A stretch of 54,877 nt of DNA. Source: Roseovarius tolerans. Lineage in GTDB: Bacteria > Pseudomonadota > Alphaproteobacteria > Rhodobacterales > Rhodobacteraceae. The stretch lies in the NCBI RefSeq assembly GCF_900109855.1, contig NZ_FOBO01000021.1, positions 1 through 54,877 of the forward strand, written 5' to 3'. Of the stretch, positions 26,752 through 36,480 are shown piece by piece. Within the stretch, counting starts at the first letter, position 1. The number at the start of each line of letters is the position of its first letter. A program made the position numbers and the translations under genes. Under the pieces are notes generated by a model. The model did not search any database and was not told the origin of the DNA. It saw only the letters and a list, made by a program, of their open reading frames with translations.

Positions 26752-27474
26752 TCAGTTTCCGGTCAGCGCGTTGCGTGAAACCGTGCCTTGCGTCTGGGAC
26801 GCGATGACATTTGCGATGCGCGCACCGATATGGCGGCTTGCCTTGACCGAGGGGTGAATGCGGTCCAGCGCGTGATAGCTCAGATCGCCATGCGGGACCA
26901 TGTCGGCCAGCGGCATGAAATGCAGCCCCCGGTCCAGTGCCGCGAGACGCGCCATGCGTCGGTCGAATTCGTCACCCTCGTCGGCGCAATGCTCGATCGG
27001 GGAATTCACACCCGGCGAGCGCAGATAGCCCACATAAATCACCTGCGCCCCGTCTTGGCGCAGTCGCGACAGGAAGCCGGGGATCATACCACGGCGACCG
27101 TCACGCGAAATCAACCGGTTCATGCGCCGTTCGCAGCGGTTGCACCCGCAACCAAGCCACAGATCGTTGCCGCCCCCATTGAGCACCACCCAATCCCAGT
27201 TCCCGCGATGATATTGCTGCTTGATATTGAGCCCGAGTGCCCCGCTGATCGGCAGCCGGTAGAAATACCGCGCCCCGCCGATGGCGCGGTCGGTCACCTG
27301 CGCCCCGGTCATGCGTCGCACGGTCGACGACACCGACAGGCCGACCAGCTTGTGCATCGCCATGAGCGAATCGCCCATCACCAGGATACGGAACCCGTCG
27401 CGCCCCTGCGCCATCGCCTGCGGCCCCGTCAAAACAAGGGTCAGCAGTGCGATCGCGAATATCTGTCGTGTCAT
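26752..27474 (-). CDS. exported SGNH/GDSL-type hydrolase
   Basis: The product is 240 residues with a signal peptide ([22 protein letters not shown], cleavage near residue 22). SGNH blocks are visible: block [11 protein letters not shown] with nucleophile S36, block II glycine in IGGARYF, block [11 protein letters not shown], and block V DRIHPS with the Asp-His pair. Four cysteines in GCGCNRCE suggest a disulfide or metal site near block III, which is unusual. The substrate is unknown; exported SGNH enzymes often act on acylated polysaccharides or lipids. The start at 27474 has GAGG seven bases upstream. Confidence 0.85.
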   Translation of the reverse strand: MTRQIFAIALLTLVLTGPQAMAQGRDGFRILVMGDSLMAMHKLVGLSVSSTVRRMTGAQVTDRAIGGARYFYRLPISGALGLNIKQQYHRGNWDWVVLNGGGNDLWLGCGCNRCERRMNRLISRDGRRGMIPGFLSRLRQDGAQVIYVGYLRSPGVNSPIEHCADEGDEFDRRMARLAALDRGLHFMPLADMVPHGDLSYHALDRIHPSVKASRHIGARIANVIASQTQGTVSRNALTGN

Positions 27475-27673
27475 TTTCAGCCTCGTCACCATGATCGGAT
27501 CGGACGCCCCCAAGCATCCATGCTATCAGACTGGCACCGAAGGTTTAACAAATTCCCAAAAACACTCTGTTGCCCGGAGGCGACCTGTCCTTCGCACAGA
27601 ATGGCCTGCGGCAACGAACATTGCACTCCCGCCTCAAACCTCTAGGTTCGCGCTCAGACAGAAGGAATGGACA

Positions 27674-28603
27674 ATGCGCGCGATCGTCACGGTGGACCGG
27701 CTGAGCAAGACCTACAAGGACGGCTTTCGGGCTCTCCGCGACGTCTCTCTGGATATAGAAGAGGGCGAAATTCTCGCCCTGCTCGGCCCCAATGGCGCGG
27801 GCAAGACGACACTCATTTCGGCGCTTTGCGGCATCACCACTCCGTCCGCCGGGCAGGCGCGCGTCGGCGGGCATGACATCGTCACCGGCTACCGTGCCGC
27901 GCGCGCGATGATCGGCCTAGTGCCACAGGAAATCGCGCTGGAACCCTTTGAAAAGGTGATCAACACCGTGCAGTTCTCGCGCGGCCTCTTCGGCAAGTCA
28001 CGCGATGATGCGCTGGTCGAGCGGGTGCTGCGGCAACTCTCGCTCTGGGACAAGCGCAACAACCGCATCCGAGAACTGTCGGGCGGCATGAAACGCCGCG
28101 TGCTGATCGCCAAGGCGCTCTGCCACGAGCCGCGCGTGCTGTTCCTCGACGAGCCCACGGCTGGCGTCGATGTGGAACTGCGCCGCGACATGTGGGAGGT
28201 GGTGCGCGGGCTCAAGGAAAGCGGCGTCACCATCATCCTCACCACGCATTATCTGGAGGAGGCCGAGGCCATGGCCGACCGCATCGCCGTCATCAATCGC
28301 GGCGAGATCCTGCTGGTCGAGAACAAGGCGGATCTGATGCGCCGGATGGGCCGCAAGACGCTGCAGATCGACCTTGTGCAGCCGGTCGAGGCGGTGCCAG
28401 ATACGCTTGCGCAATACGCGCTCGAACTGGCCCATGACGGGCATGCGCTGCTCTATCATTACGACACCAGCGGCGAGCGCACCGGCATCACCCGGCTGTT
28501 GCAGGCGCTCGCAGACGAGGGGCTGAACTTGCGCGATATCGAGACCCGACAGAGCAGTCTGGAAGAGATTTTCGTGGGTCTTGTGCGGGAGGACGCGGCA
28601 TGA
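27674..28603 (+). CDS. ABC-2-type exporter, ATP-binding protein (YadG-like)
   Basis: The product is 309 residues: Walker [10 protein letters not shown] (38-46), Q-loop [11 protein letters not shown], signature [16 protein letters not shown], Walker [14 protein letters not shown]-loop TTHYLEEAE, and a C-terminal extension typical of CcmA/YadG ATPases. It works with the permease that follows, overlapping by four bases. The substrate is unknown. A 5' region hairpin (GTTGCC...GGCAAC, about 27570-27618) lies in the leader; its role is unknown. Confidence 0.9.
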   Translation: MRAIVTVDRLSKTYKDGFRALRDVSLDIEEGEILALLGPNGAGKTTLISALCGITTPSAGQARVGGHDIVTGYRAARAMIGLVPQEIALEPFEKVINTVQFSRGLFGKSRDDALVERVLRQLSLWDKRNNRIRELSGGMKRRVLIAKALCHEPRVLFLDEPTAGVDVELRRDMWEVVRGLKESGVTIILTTHYLEEAEAMADRIAVINRGEILLVENKADLMRRMGRKTLQIDLVQPVEAVPDTLAQYALELAHDGHALLYHYDTSGERTGITRLLQALADEGLNLRDIETRQSSLEEIFVGLVREDAA

Positions 28604-29361
28604 ACCTGCACGCCATCAAGGCCATATATGTCTATGAAATGAAGCGGTTCTTCCGCACGATTCTCGAATCTCTCCTATCCCCGGTGATCTCCACCACGCT
28701 CTATTTCGTGGTCTTCGGCGCCGCCATCGGCAGCCGCATCGAAGAGGTCGAGGGCGTCAGCTACGGCGCCTTCATCGTGCCAGGGCTGATCATGCTCAGC
28801 GTCATGACACAGGCCATCTCCAACGCCTCGTTCGGGATCTATTTCCCGAAATTCATCGGCACGATCTTCGAACTGCTTTCGGCCCCCATCAACTTTTTCG
28901 AAATCGTTCTGGGCTATGTTGGAGCGGCGGCGACGAAATCGCTGCTCATCGGCGGGGTGATCCTGATCACCGCCGGGTTCTTTGTCGATCTCGACATTCA
29001 GCACCCGGTGATGATGCTGGTCTTTCTGGTGATGATCTGCGTCAGCTTCGCGCTCTTCGGCTTCATCATCGGCATCTGGTCGGAAAATTTCCAGCAGTTG
29101 CAACTGATCCCTCTCCTGGTGATCACGCCGCTGGTGTTCCTGGGCGGGGCCTTCTACTCGGTCTCGATGCTGCCCGAGGGTTGGCAGACGGTGACGCTGT
29201 TCAACCCGGTGGTCTACCTGATCTCGGGCTTTCGCTGGTCGTTCTTCGGCGTGGCGGATGTCGGCGTCGGCCTGAGCCTCGCCGCGATCGGGATCTTTTT
29301 CACGCTCTGCCTCGGGGTGGTCTGGTGGATCTTCAAGACCGGCTACCGGATCAAGTCCTGA
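28600..29361 (+). CDS. ABC-2-type exporter, permease (YadH-like)
   Basis: The product is 253 residues with six hydrophobic segments and the ABC-2 permease motif near the C-terminus ([27 protein letters not shown]). The N-terminus [28 protein letters not shown] is typical of the YadH/NodJ-like group. It overlaps the ATPase gene (ATGA), so both form one exporter in the inner membrane. The exported compound is not known; NodI/NodJ-type polysaccharide or drug export are family possibilities. Confidence 0.9.
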   Translation: MNLHAIKAIYVYEMKRFFRTILESLLSPVISTTLYFVVFGAAIGSRIEEVEGVSYGAFIVPGLIMLSVMTQAISNASFGIYFPKFIGTIFELLSAPINFFEIVLGYVGAAATKSLLIGGVILITAGFFVDLDIQHPVMMLVFLVMICVSFALFGFIIGIWSENFQQLQLIPLLVITPLVFLGGAFYSVSMLPEGWQTVTLFNPVVYLISGFRWSFFGVADVGVGLSLAAIGIFFTLCLGVVWWIFKTGYRIKS

Positions 29362-29450
29362 GCGCGCGCGCGTAACCTTTTTTACGCTGGGCGCTCTCAG
29401 TTGGTCCATGCGCCTTGTTTGTCTGCCCCTCGCACTCTACATCGGGACGC

Positions 29451-30248
29451 ATGAAGCATCTGATCCCTTTCCTCAACCGTCACCCCACAGTGGCGGTCAT
29501 CCGACTTCAGGGCGTGATCGGCGCGGGCGGCCGCGCGCAGCTAAATGACGAGGCGCTCGGCCCGGTGATCGAAAAGGCGTTCTCGCGGGGTAAGCCCAAG
29601 GCGGTGGCGCTGGTGATCAACTCGCCCGGCGGCTCGCCGGTGCAAAGCTCACTGATCGCCGCACGCATCCGCAGGCTGGCGGCCGAAAAGGAAATCCCCG
29701 TGCATGCCTTCGTCGAGGACGTGGCGGCCTCGGGTGGCTACTGGCTGGCGGTCGCGGCTGACGATATCTGGGTCGATGACAGCTCGATCCTCGGCTCCAT
29801 CGGGGTGATCTCGGCGGGGTTCGGCGCGCAGGTATTTCTCTCACGGCAGGGGATCGAACGCCGGGTCTACACCGCCGGCAAATCCAAGAGCACGCTTGAC
29901 CCGTTCCTGCCCGAAAAACCCGAGGATGTGAAACGCCTCAAGGGGTTGCTGGACCAGATTCACGAGGCCTTCATCGCGCATGTCAAAGCCCGGCGCGGTA
30001 CAAAGCTGGCCGATGATCCGGACATCTTCACAGGGGAGTTCTGGCTGGGACAGCGCAGCGTCGAACTGGGCTTGGCCGATGGCGTCGGACATCTGATGCC
30101 CAAGATGAAAGAGATTTACGGCGACAAGGTGCGCTTTGCCAAATACGGCCGCAAGCGCGGGCTGCTCTCACGCTTTGGCGCGACGATCGCACAGGATGCG
30201 CTGTCAGCGGTCGAGGAACGGGCGAGCTATGCCCGGTTCGGTCTCTGA
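29451..30248 (+). CDS. S49-family signal-peptide peptidase-like protease (SppA type)
   Basis: The product is 265 residues. S49 features: INSPGGSPVQSS (55-66), the nucleophile S94 in EDVAASGGYWLA, SILGSIGVI and the catalytic lysine in AGKSKS (144 or 146). No clear N-terminal signal anchor precedes the domain, so the protein may be cytosolic or peripherally attached. It is a short, single-domain form compared with E. coli SppA. It probably helps degrade membrane peptides. The next small gene starts two bases after its stop codon. Confidence 0.9.
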   Translation: MKHLIPFLNRHPTVAVIRLQGVIGAGGRAQLNDEALGPVIEKAFSRGKPKAVALVINSPGGSPVQSSLIAARIRRLAAEKEIPVHAFVEDVAASGGYWLAVAADDIWVDDSSILGSIGVISAGFGAQVFLSRQGIERRVYTAGKSKSTLDPFLPEKPEDVKRLKGLLDQIHEAFIAHVKARRGTKLADDPDIFTGEFWLGQRSVELGLADGVGHLMPKMKEIYGDKVRFAKYGRKRGLLSRFGATIAQDALSAVEERASYARFGL

Positions 30249-30249
30249 C

Positions 30250-30420
30250 ATGGTGGTGAAGATCGTCGTTCTCTTCCTCGTGGCCATGGGCGTGCTCGCG
30301 ATGTTCGGCAAGCTGCGGTTTCCCGGACAGAAACGACTTGCGGCGGCCAAGTGCCGCAAATGCGGACGCTACCGCATCGGCAAGGGGCAATGTTCCTGCG
30401 AAAAGGGACGCAATCCATGA
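30250..30420 (+). CDS. 56-residue membrane-anchored zinc-ribbon protein
   Basis: This small protein starts at the ATG two bases after the protease stop codon. Residues 2-20 are a hydrophobic membrane segment (VVKIVVLFLVAMGVLAMFG), followed by a basic linker and a Cys cluster CRKCGRYRIGKGQCSC that looks like a short zinc ribbon (C35, C38, C48, C50). Its stop overlaps the antiporter start (ATGA), so protease, ribbon protein and antiporter form one message. The function is unknown. Confidence 0.75.
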   Translation: MVVKIVVLFLVAMGVLAMFGKLRFPGQKRLAAAKCRKCGRYRIGKGQCSCEKGRNP

Positions 30421-31382
30421 TGCCATGGCTCATGGTGGCGCTCGGCCTCGTCATCCTGCTTCTGGCGGGGGATGCGCTGGTCAAGGGCGCGGTCAACCTC
30501 AGCCTGCGGCTGGGCATTCCGGCGCTGATCGTCAGCCTCACCGTGGTGGCCTTCGGCACCTCGGCCCCGGAACTGCTGATCTCCGTCAACGCGGTTCTGA
30601 ACGACAAGGCGGGGTTGGCGCTTGGCAACGTGGTGGGCTCGAACACGGCCAATGTGCTCTTGGTGCTGGGCATTCCCGCGATCCTGTCGGTGCTGCACAC
30701 AAGCGGCTGCAAATGCGGCAAGTCCTACCTGCAAATGCTCGGCGCAAGCGTGCTGTTCATCGCCCTCGCCTTTCGCGGATCGTTCGACTGGATCGCCGGG
30801 CTGATCCTGCTGGCGGCCCTCATGCTCATGCTGGGCGATGCGCTGCGTGACGCGCTCAGCCATCGGCGCGATGCGGCGATCAAGGCACTTTCGGAGGCCG
30901 ATTTCATCGAGGATGTCGAAGGGGCCGACCCCGACATGCCATGGTGGCAGATCGTGACGTTCCTGCTGCTTGGCCTCGTGGGCCTGCCCCTCGGCGCGGA
31001 TATCCTCGTCGACAACGCCTCCATCCTCGCGATGCGCTACGGCATCAGCGAGGCCGCGATCGGGCTCACGCTGGTGGCTCTCGGCACCTCGTTGCCGGAA
31101 CTGGCCACCACCGTCATGGCGGCCCTGCGCAAGCAGGCCGACGTGGCACTTGGCAACGTGATCGGCTCGAACATGTTCAACCTGCTTGCCATTATCGGGA
31201 TCACCGCGCTGATCGGCGAGGTGCCGGTCAATGCGGAATTCCTCACCTTCGACCTCTGGGTAATGCTGGCGGCGTCGCTCATTCTCATTCCGTTCGTGTT
31301 TCTCGGGCGGGATATCGGCAGGGTCTGGGGTGTCCTGTTGACCTCGGCCTATGTGGGCTATGTTGCAATCGTGTTGACATAA
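30417..31382 (+). CDS. calcium/sodium antiporter, CaCA family (YrbG-like)
   Basis: The product is 321 residues with ten hydrophobic segments in two homologous halves. Both alpha repeats carry the CaCA signature: VAFGTSAPELLISV with GNVVGSNTANVLLVLG, and VALGTSLPELATTV with GNVIGSNMFNLLAIIG. The conserved acidic residues for ion transport are therefore intact. It exchanges Ca2+ for Na+ (or H+) across the inner membrane. A central cytoplasmic acidic loop (EADFIEDVEGADPD) separates the halves. It overlaps the small zinc-ribbon gene. Confidence 0.93.
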   Translation: MMPWLMVALGLVILLLAGDALVKGAVNLSLRLGIPALIVSLTVVAFGTSAPELLISVNAVLNDKAGLALGNVVGSNTANVLLVLGIPAILSVLHTSGCKCGKSYLQMLGASVLFIALAFRGSFDWIAGLILLAALMLMLGDALRDALSHRRDAAIKALSEADFIEDVEGADPDMPWWQIVTFLLLGLVGLPLGADILVDNASILAMRYGISEAAIGLTLVALGTSLPELATTVMAALRKQADVALGNVIGSNMFNLLAIIGITALIGEVPVNAEFLTFDLWVMLAASLILIPFVFLGRDIGRVWGVLLTSAYVGYVAIVLT

Positions 31383-31395
31383 GCGAGGGCAGGGC

Positions 31396-32175
31396 ATGAC
31401 ACGAGGGCTGGTGACCGGGGCAGGCAAGCGGCTGGGCCGCGCGATGGCGCTGGAACTGGCGCGGCAAGGGCAGGATGTGGCGATCCACTATGCCACCTCC
31501 GCACAGGCCGCCGAGGAGGTCGCCACAGAGATCCGCGCGCTCGGTCGGCAGGCGGTGACGCTACAGGCTGATCTGCTGGACGAGGCACAAGTCACGCCGC
31601 TGATCACACGCGCCGCAGAGGCGCTCGGCGGGCCACTGACCACCCTGATCAACAACGCCTCGATCTTTGAATATGACACGATCGACAGCGCCACCCGGCA
31701 AGGCTGGGATCGGCACATGGAAAGCAACCTGCGCGCGCCCTTCGTGCTGACACAGGAATTGGCGCGACAGGTTCCCGATCCGCTCACCGACGAGAATGAC
31801 GAGCCGCGTGCGCAGGGCCTTGTCGTCAACATGATCGACCAGCGCGTGCGCAAGCTGACACCGGAATTCATGAGTTACACCATCGCCAAGATGGGCCTCT
31901 GGGCCTTTACGCAGACGGCAGCACAGGCCCTTGCCCCCCGACTGCGGGTCAATGCCATCGGGCCGGGCCCCACCCTGCAGGGCCATCGCCAGAGCGCCGA
32001 GCATTTCGCGAACCAGCGAAACGCGACGATTCTGCAGCGCGGAGCCAACGAGACGGACATCACCGGGGCGCTCGCCTACCTGCTGCACGCGCCCGGCGTG
32101 ACCGGCCAATTGATCTGCGTCGATGGCGGTCAGCACCTGGGCTGGCAGACCCCGGATGTCCTCGGAGTTGAGTAG
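31396..32175 (+). CDS. pteridine-reductase-like SDR (FolM type)
   Basis: The product is 259 residues. The nucleotide motif is VTGAGKRLGRAMA, with the arginine typical of NADPH-dependent pteridine reductases, then NNASIFE in the position of NNAG. The catalytic tyrosine and lysine are intact (MSYTIAKMGL), and GPGPTLQG follows. FolM-like enzymes reduce dihydromonapterin and weakly dihydrofolate, giving a backup for folate or a pterin cofactor. It lies 13 bp after the antiporter gene and is probably the last gene of that operon. Confidence 0.82.
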   Translation: MTRGLVTGAGKRLGRAMALELARQGQDVAIHYATSAQAAEEVATEIRALGRQAVTLQADLLDEAQVTPLITRAAEALGGPLTTLINNASIFEYDTIDSATRQGWDRHMESNLRAPFVLTQELARQVPDPLTDENDEPRAQGLVVNMIDQRVRKLTPEFMSYTIAKMGLWAFTQTAAQALAPRLRVNAIGPGPTLQGHRQSAEHFANQRNATILQRGANETDITGALAYLLHAPGVTGQLICVDGGQHLGWQTPDVLGVE

Positions 32176-32472
32176 AGAACATGACTCTCGCAGAGAAGTT
32201 TTGCACCGGTCATACTGCCGTTACGTAAGCGTCACAAAAATGCTAACGTTTTCAATGGTATGTTCAGGACAGAGATTTTTATCTTTTTGAATCAATGGTA
32301 TATTATACTGCCTATATTTTAATCATTTCAGCGAAGCTGGCTTGATTCAACGAAAATTTCCCGCTCACGAAAACTTATAGGCAGAGTTATCCACAGCAAT
32401 GGTGGAAACCTTATCCCTTGCCCTCGGCCCCGGATCATTGCAGCACAACACGAGAATCATATCTGAAAGCAT
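32176..32472. other. AT-rich 297-bp intergenic region upstream of uvrC
   Basis: No gene is seen. The sequence is markedly AT-rich. It holds an inverted repeat TTGAATCAA (32287-32295) / TTGATTCAA (32342-32350), a direct repeat TCAATGGTAT (32252-32261 and 32292-32301), and one perfect DnaA-box-like TTATCCACA at 32387-32395. Several promoter-like TATATT/TATAAT stretches lie between. It probably carries the uvrC promoter; a single DnaA box is too little to call an origin. Confidence 0.5.
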
Positions 32473-34338
32473 ATGCCCGATACTGACCCGCCCTCCCCGC
32501 CTGCCACCGGCCCCGACGTGATCCGGGGCTACCTGCGCACGCTCGATGCCTCACCGGGCGTCTACCGCATGCTCGATGCGCAGGCGCGGGTGCTTTATGT
32601 CGGCAAGGCACGCAACCTGCGGGCACGGGTATCGAACTATGCGCGGTCCACCGGTCACACCGCGCGGATCGCACGGATGATCTCGGAAACCGCCTCGATG
32701 ATGTTCCTCACCACGGCAACCGAGACCGAGGCACTGCTGCTCGAACAGAACCTCATCAAACAGCTCAAGCCGCGCTACAACGTGCTGCTGCGCGACGACA
32801 AGAGCTTTCCGAACATCCTTGTGACGTCGCATGACTATCCGATGATCAAGAAACATCGCGGCACCAAGCGCGAGAAGGGCAGCTATTACGGCCCCTTTGC
32901 CAGCGCCGGCGCGGTCAACCGCACGCTCGCACAGTTGCAGCGCGTCTTCCAGCTGCGCAATTGCAACGACACCATGTTCGAAAGCCGCACGCGCCCCTGC
33001 CTGCAATACCAGATCAAACGCTGCACCGCGCCCTGCGTCGGCAAGATATCCAAGGCCGAGTATGCCGTTCAGGTGCGTGACGCCGAACGCTACCTTTCGG
33101 GCCGCTCCACCGAGATACAGGAAAAGCTGGCCACCGAGATGTCGCAGGCCGCCGAGGCGATGGAATACGAGCGCGCCGCCGCCCTGCGCGACCGGATCAA
33201 GGCGCTGACGCAGGTGCAGACCGCGCAGGGCATCAACCCGCGCACCGTCGATGAGGCCGACGTGATCGCGCTGCACCTGGAACAGAGGCAGGCCTGCGTG
33301 CAGGTCTTCTTCATCCGCGCCGGGCAGAACTGGGGCAACCGCGATTTCTATCCCCGCGTCGGTGCGGATGTGGAGGAGCCCGAAGTGCTCGAGGCGTTCA
33401 TCGGTCAGTTCTACGACAGCAAGGAGCCGCCCCGCGCCCTCATCCTGTCACATGATCTGGAAAACCCCGACCTGATGAGCCAGGCCCTGACCGAGAAACT
33501 CGGCCGCAAGGTGACGCTCACCGTCCCTCTGCGCGGCGAAAAGGCCGAACTGATCGACGCCGCCTTGCGCAACGCCCGCGAAAGCCTCGCCCGCAAAATG
33601 GCCGAGAGCGCGACGCAAGGAAAGCTGCTCAAAGGCCTGGCCGAGGCATTCGACCTGCCTAGCCCCCCGCAGCGGATCGAGGTCTATGACAACAGCCACA
33701 TTCAGGGCACCAACGCCGTCGGCGCGATGATCGTGGCAGGGCCCGAAGGGATGATGAAGAACCACTACCGCAAGTTCAACATCAAGGGCGACGGCCTGAC
33801 CCCCGGCGATGATTTCGGCATGATGAAAGAGGTGCTGACCCGCCGCTTCAAACGCCTGCTCAAAGAAGACCCGGATCGCAGCCAGGGCCAATGGCCCGAC
33901 CTGCTGCTGATCGACGGCGGCGCAGGGCAGGTGAGCGCGGTTGCAGGCATCATGCGCGAGATGGGGGTTTCGGATATCCCGATGGTCGGCGTCGCCAAGG
34001 GCGTGGACCGCGACCACGGCAAGGAGGAATTCCACCGCACCGGCAAGCGGCCCATGGCGCTGCGCCACAATGACCCGGTGCTCTATTTCGTGCAGCGCCT
34101 GCGCGACGAGGCGCACCGCTTCGCCATCGGCACGCACCGCGCCAAACGCGCCAAGGCGATCTCCGCCACCCCGCTCGACGAGGTGCCCGGCGTCGGTGCC
34201 GCCCGCAAGCGCGCCCTGCTTGCGCATTTCGGATCGGCCAAGGCCATCAGCCGCGCCAACCTCGCCGACCTGCGCGCGGTCGACGGGGTCAGCAAGGGCC
34301 TCGCCCAGAAGATCTACGATTATTTCAACGAGGGTTGA
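32473..34338 (+). CDS. uvrC: excinuclease ABC subunit C
   Basis: UvrC makes both incisions around a lesion held by UvrB in nucleotide excision repair. The product is 621 residues, normal for the family. The GIY-YIG nuclease domain is at about 23-105 (SPGVYRMLDA, LYVGKARNL), the UVR coiled-coil at about 210-245 (EKLATEMSQAAEAMEYERAAALRD), the RNase H-like nuclease with YDNSHIQGTNAVGAM, IDGGAGQV and the final active-site histidine in DEAHRFAI, and tandem HhH motifs at the C-terminus (LDEVPGVGAARKRALL). All functional parts look intact. It is convergent with the next gene. Confidence 0.97.
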   Translation: MPDTDPPSPPATGPDVIRGYLRTLDASPGVYRMLDAQARVLYVGKARNLRARVSNYARSTGHTARIARMISETASMMFLTTATETEALLLEQNLIKQLKPRYNVLLRDDKSFPNILVTSHDYPMIKKHRGTKREKGSYYGPFASAGAVNRTLAQLQRVFQLRNCNDTMFESRTRPCLQYQIKRCTAPCVGKISKAEYAVQVRDAERYLSGRSTEIQEKLATEMSQAAEAMEYERAAALRDRIKALTQVQTAQGINPRTVDEADVIALHLEQRQACVQVFFIRAGQNWGNRDFYPRVGADVEEPEVLEAFIGQFYDSKEPPRALILSHDLENPDLMSQALTEKLGRKVTLTVPLRGEKAELIDAALRNARESLARKMAESATQGKLLKGLAEAFDLPSPPQRIEVYDNSHIQGTNAVGAMIVAGPEGMMKNHYRKFNIKGDGLTPGDDFGMMKEVLTRRFKRLLKEDPDRSQGQWPDLLLIDGGAGQVSAVAGIMREMGVSDIPMVGVAKGVDRDHGKEEFHRTGKRPMALRHNDPVLYFVQRLRDEAHRFAIGTHRAKRAKAISATPLDEVPGVGAARKRALLAHFGSAKAISRANLADLRAVDGVSKGLAQKIYDYFNEG

Positions 34339-34350
34339 GCGCGCGGCATC

Positions 34351-35286
34351 TCAGCCCTGCGGCGCGACCGGCGCGAACCGGATCAGCACCCGGCCTTCGA
34401 GCGTCGTGTCGCGGTACACCACCGTTTCGGGCAGGCGCAGCACCAGCGGGCGACGGGCCATCTCGGCCCGCCACGCTTGGCCGGTATCGAGACAGGTCGC
34501 ATCCACCCCAGCGTAATCGATCCGCGCCCGCGCGCGGCGCAGCTCGCCCAGATCATCACGCATCATGCGCCCGTCCAGCACCGCCTGCGTGCGCCGCAAG
34601 ATCTCGCGCCCCAGCGCCCCGCTGCGCCTGTCCTGCCCCGGCAGGTCGGACCACAGGCCACAGACATGCGCGCGCCCGTTGACCGACACCAGTTCAGCCG
34701 CCACGCGCACCCCGCCGCCCGAGGAATAGCGCCCCTCGGCCACTGTCGCGGCGGGGCTCAGATCCAGCAGACGGCTCAGACGGCGCAGGACCGGCACCAC
34801 CTCCAGCCCTGCGCCCATGGCCCCCGGCCCCGTTTGACGAAAGACGATGTTTGGGGCGCTGCTGCCGCCACCGGATCGGCTGATCTGCTGTCTTGGCAGG
34901 AAGACCTCGGGCACGCGCCCCGCCCGCCACGGCAGATCGGTCAGGATGCAGCCCGCGGGCGCACCCGCGTAATCCAGCCGCGGCGCGATCTGTGGCAGCG
35001 CGCCCAGATCCTGCATCACCCGCCGCCCCTGCGAATAGACGCTGGCCAGTTGCACGATGCGCCGCGCCTCGCCCGTGGTGTAACTCGCCTGACTCTCGCT
35101 CTCGGACCATGCACCACACAGGGCGGTGCCGCCTTTCGTTGTGCGGCGAAACTCGGTGGCGATGGTCAATCCCCCGCCAGAGGAAAACGTGCCATGAGCA
35201 AGGCTCACCCCGTCGCTCAGCCGGGTCTCGGCCTGCGCGGCCGTGGCAAGGCCGAGGGCAAGGGCAAGGATCAGGGGCAGACGCAT
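34351..35286 (-). CDS. secreted protein with an internal duplication, function unknown
   Basis: The product is 311 residues with a signal peptide (MRLPLILALALGLATAAQA). The mature part is two homologous repeats of about 135 residues. Repeat 1 has GTFSSGGGLTIATEF, CGAWSES, RRIVQLASVYSQGRRVMQDLG, RLDYAGAPAGCILTDLPWRA. Repeat 2 has GRYSSGGGVRVAAEL, CGLWSDL, REILRRTQAVLDGRMMRDDLG, RIDYAGVDATCLDTGQAWRAE. Each carries two matching cysteines, suggesting one disulfide per repeat. No known domain is recognised. It is probably periplasmic. Confidence 0.8.
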   Translation of the reverse strand: MRLPLILALALGLATAAQAETRLSDGVSLAHGTFSSGGGLTIATEFRRTTKGGTALCGAWSESESQASYTTGEARRIVQLASVYSQGRRVMQDLGALPQIAPRLDYAGAPAGCILTDLPWRAGRVPEVFLPRQQISRSGGGSSAPNIVFRQTGPGAMGAGLEVVPVLRRLSRLLDLSPAATVAEGRYSSGGGVRVAAELVSVNGRAHVCGLWSDLPGQDRRSGALGREILRRTQAVLDGRMMRDDLGELRRARARIDYAGVDATCLDTGQAWRAEMARRPLVLRLPETVVYRDTTLEGRVLIRFAPVAPQG

Positions 35287-35354
35287 GGCGGGACTCCGGC
35301 ATTGTTTCACCCAGCTTAGCAAGCCGCGTGGCCCCGCACAAATCAAGACCGGCG

Positions 35355-36401
35355 TCAGACCGCCTGCGCGAGAAGTTGCTCCTCGACCATCCGGTCGGCG
35401 ATCACGGCGGGGCTTACGCCCTCAGCCGCTGCAAGGGTGAGGATATGGGCCATGTTGGCCTGCATCGCCGACAGCCGGTCAGCCACCCAGCCATCCCGAT
35501 CCGCGATCTGCAGGATCTCGGCAGCGACATTGATGATCCCACCGCCATTGGCCACGTAATCCGGCAGATAGAGAATGCCGCGCGCCTCCAGCAATTCGGC
35601 GGCCTCGGGCGTCGCCAGCTGATTGTTCGCCGCGCCACAGATCAGTGCGGCCCTGATTTCGGGAATGCTGCGCGCGTTCAGAACGCCGCCAATCGCGCAG
35701 GGCGCGAAAATATCCGCCTCCGCTGCGTGAATGGCCTCGGGTGCCACCGGCTCCGCCTCGAACTCCTTGACGGTCGAGGCAACGCGCGCCGCATCCATAT
35801 CCGCCACGATCAGCCGCGCTCCCGCCTCGTGCAGCATCAGGCACAGGTGCCAGCCAACATGGCCCAGCCCCTGCACGGCCACCCGGCGACCGGACAGATC
35901 GGCCTTGCCCCAGACCCGCATCGCGCCCGCCTGCATCGCGCCCATCACACCCCGCGCCGTCACCGGCGAGGGATCGCCGCTGGCATGCATGCCCTGATCG
36001 CGCCCCGCCACGAAACGCGTCTCGCGCGCGATCTCTGCCATGTCCTCGGGGCTCATCCCCATATCCTCGGCGGTCCAGTAGCGCCCCGCAAGGCTGTCGA
36101 TGGCGCGCCCCATGGCGCGCAGCAGCGCGGGCGTCTTGTCGTGGCCCGGATCGCCCATGATCACCGCCTTGCCACCCCCCAAGGGCAGACCGGCGGCGGC
36201 GTTCTTGTAGCTCATGCCGCGCGACAGGTTCAGCACATCCTCGATCGCCGCATCATCCCCCTCATAGACCCGCATCCGCAGTCCGCCCGCCGCCGGTCCA
36301 AGCCGCGTGGAATGCAACGCGATATAGCCGCGCAAGCCGCTCTCGCGGTCCTCGACGCGGTACAGATCCTCGTGGCCGGGCGATGAAAGACGTGTCAGCA
36401 T
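35355..36401 (-). CDS. leucine/glutamate dehydrogenase family amino acid dehydrogenase
   Basis: The product is 348 residues, the length of leucine and phenylalanine dehydrogenases. N-terminal GLRGYIALHSTRLGPAAGGLRMR and LSRGMSYKNAAAGLPLGGGKAVI contain the two catalytic lysines; the NAD-binding fold is VAVQGLGHVGWHLCLMLHEAG. These enzymes deaminate branched-chain amino acids oxidatively with NAD+. Leu, Val or Phe specificity cannot be fixed by eye. The start at 36401 has GGAGGA upstream. It is divergent from an Lrp-type regulator, with paired palindromic sites between, so that regulator probably controls it. Confidence 0.87.
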   Translation of the reverse strand: MLTRLSSPGHEDLYRVEDRESGLRGYIALHSTRLGPAAGGLRMRVYEGDDAAIEDVLNLSRGMSYKNAAAGLPLGGGKAVIMGDPGHDKTPALLRAMGRAIDSLAGRYWTAEDMGMSPEDMAEIARETRFVAGRDQGMHASGDPSPVTARGVMGAMQAGAMRVWGKADLSGRRVAVQGLGHVGWHLCLMLHEAGARLIVADMDAARVASTVKEFEAEPVAPEAIHAAEADIFAPCAIGGVLNARSIPEIRAALICGAANNQLATPEAAELLEARGILYLPDYVANGGGIINVAAEILQIADRDGWVADRLSAMQANMAHILTLAAAEGVSPAVIADRMVEEQLLAQAV

Positions 36402-36480
36402 GGTGGAATCCTCCTTCCACTCAGGGTAAGACCACGCAGACGCGAAAAAACAGCAAACTTTTGTCACTTGGCCGTGACGA

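Noticed and set aside
32387..32395. Perfect DnaA-box-like TTATCCACA in an AT-rich gap, possible replication origin
   Set aside because: Only one box was found, with no cluster and no origin-associated genes (dnaA, dnaN, parAB, hemE) nearby. One 9-mer is expected by chance in a region of this base composition.
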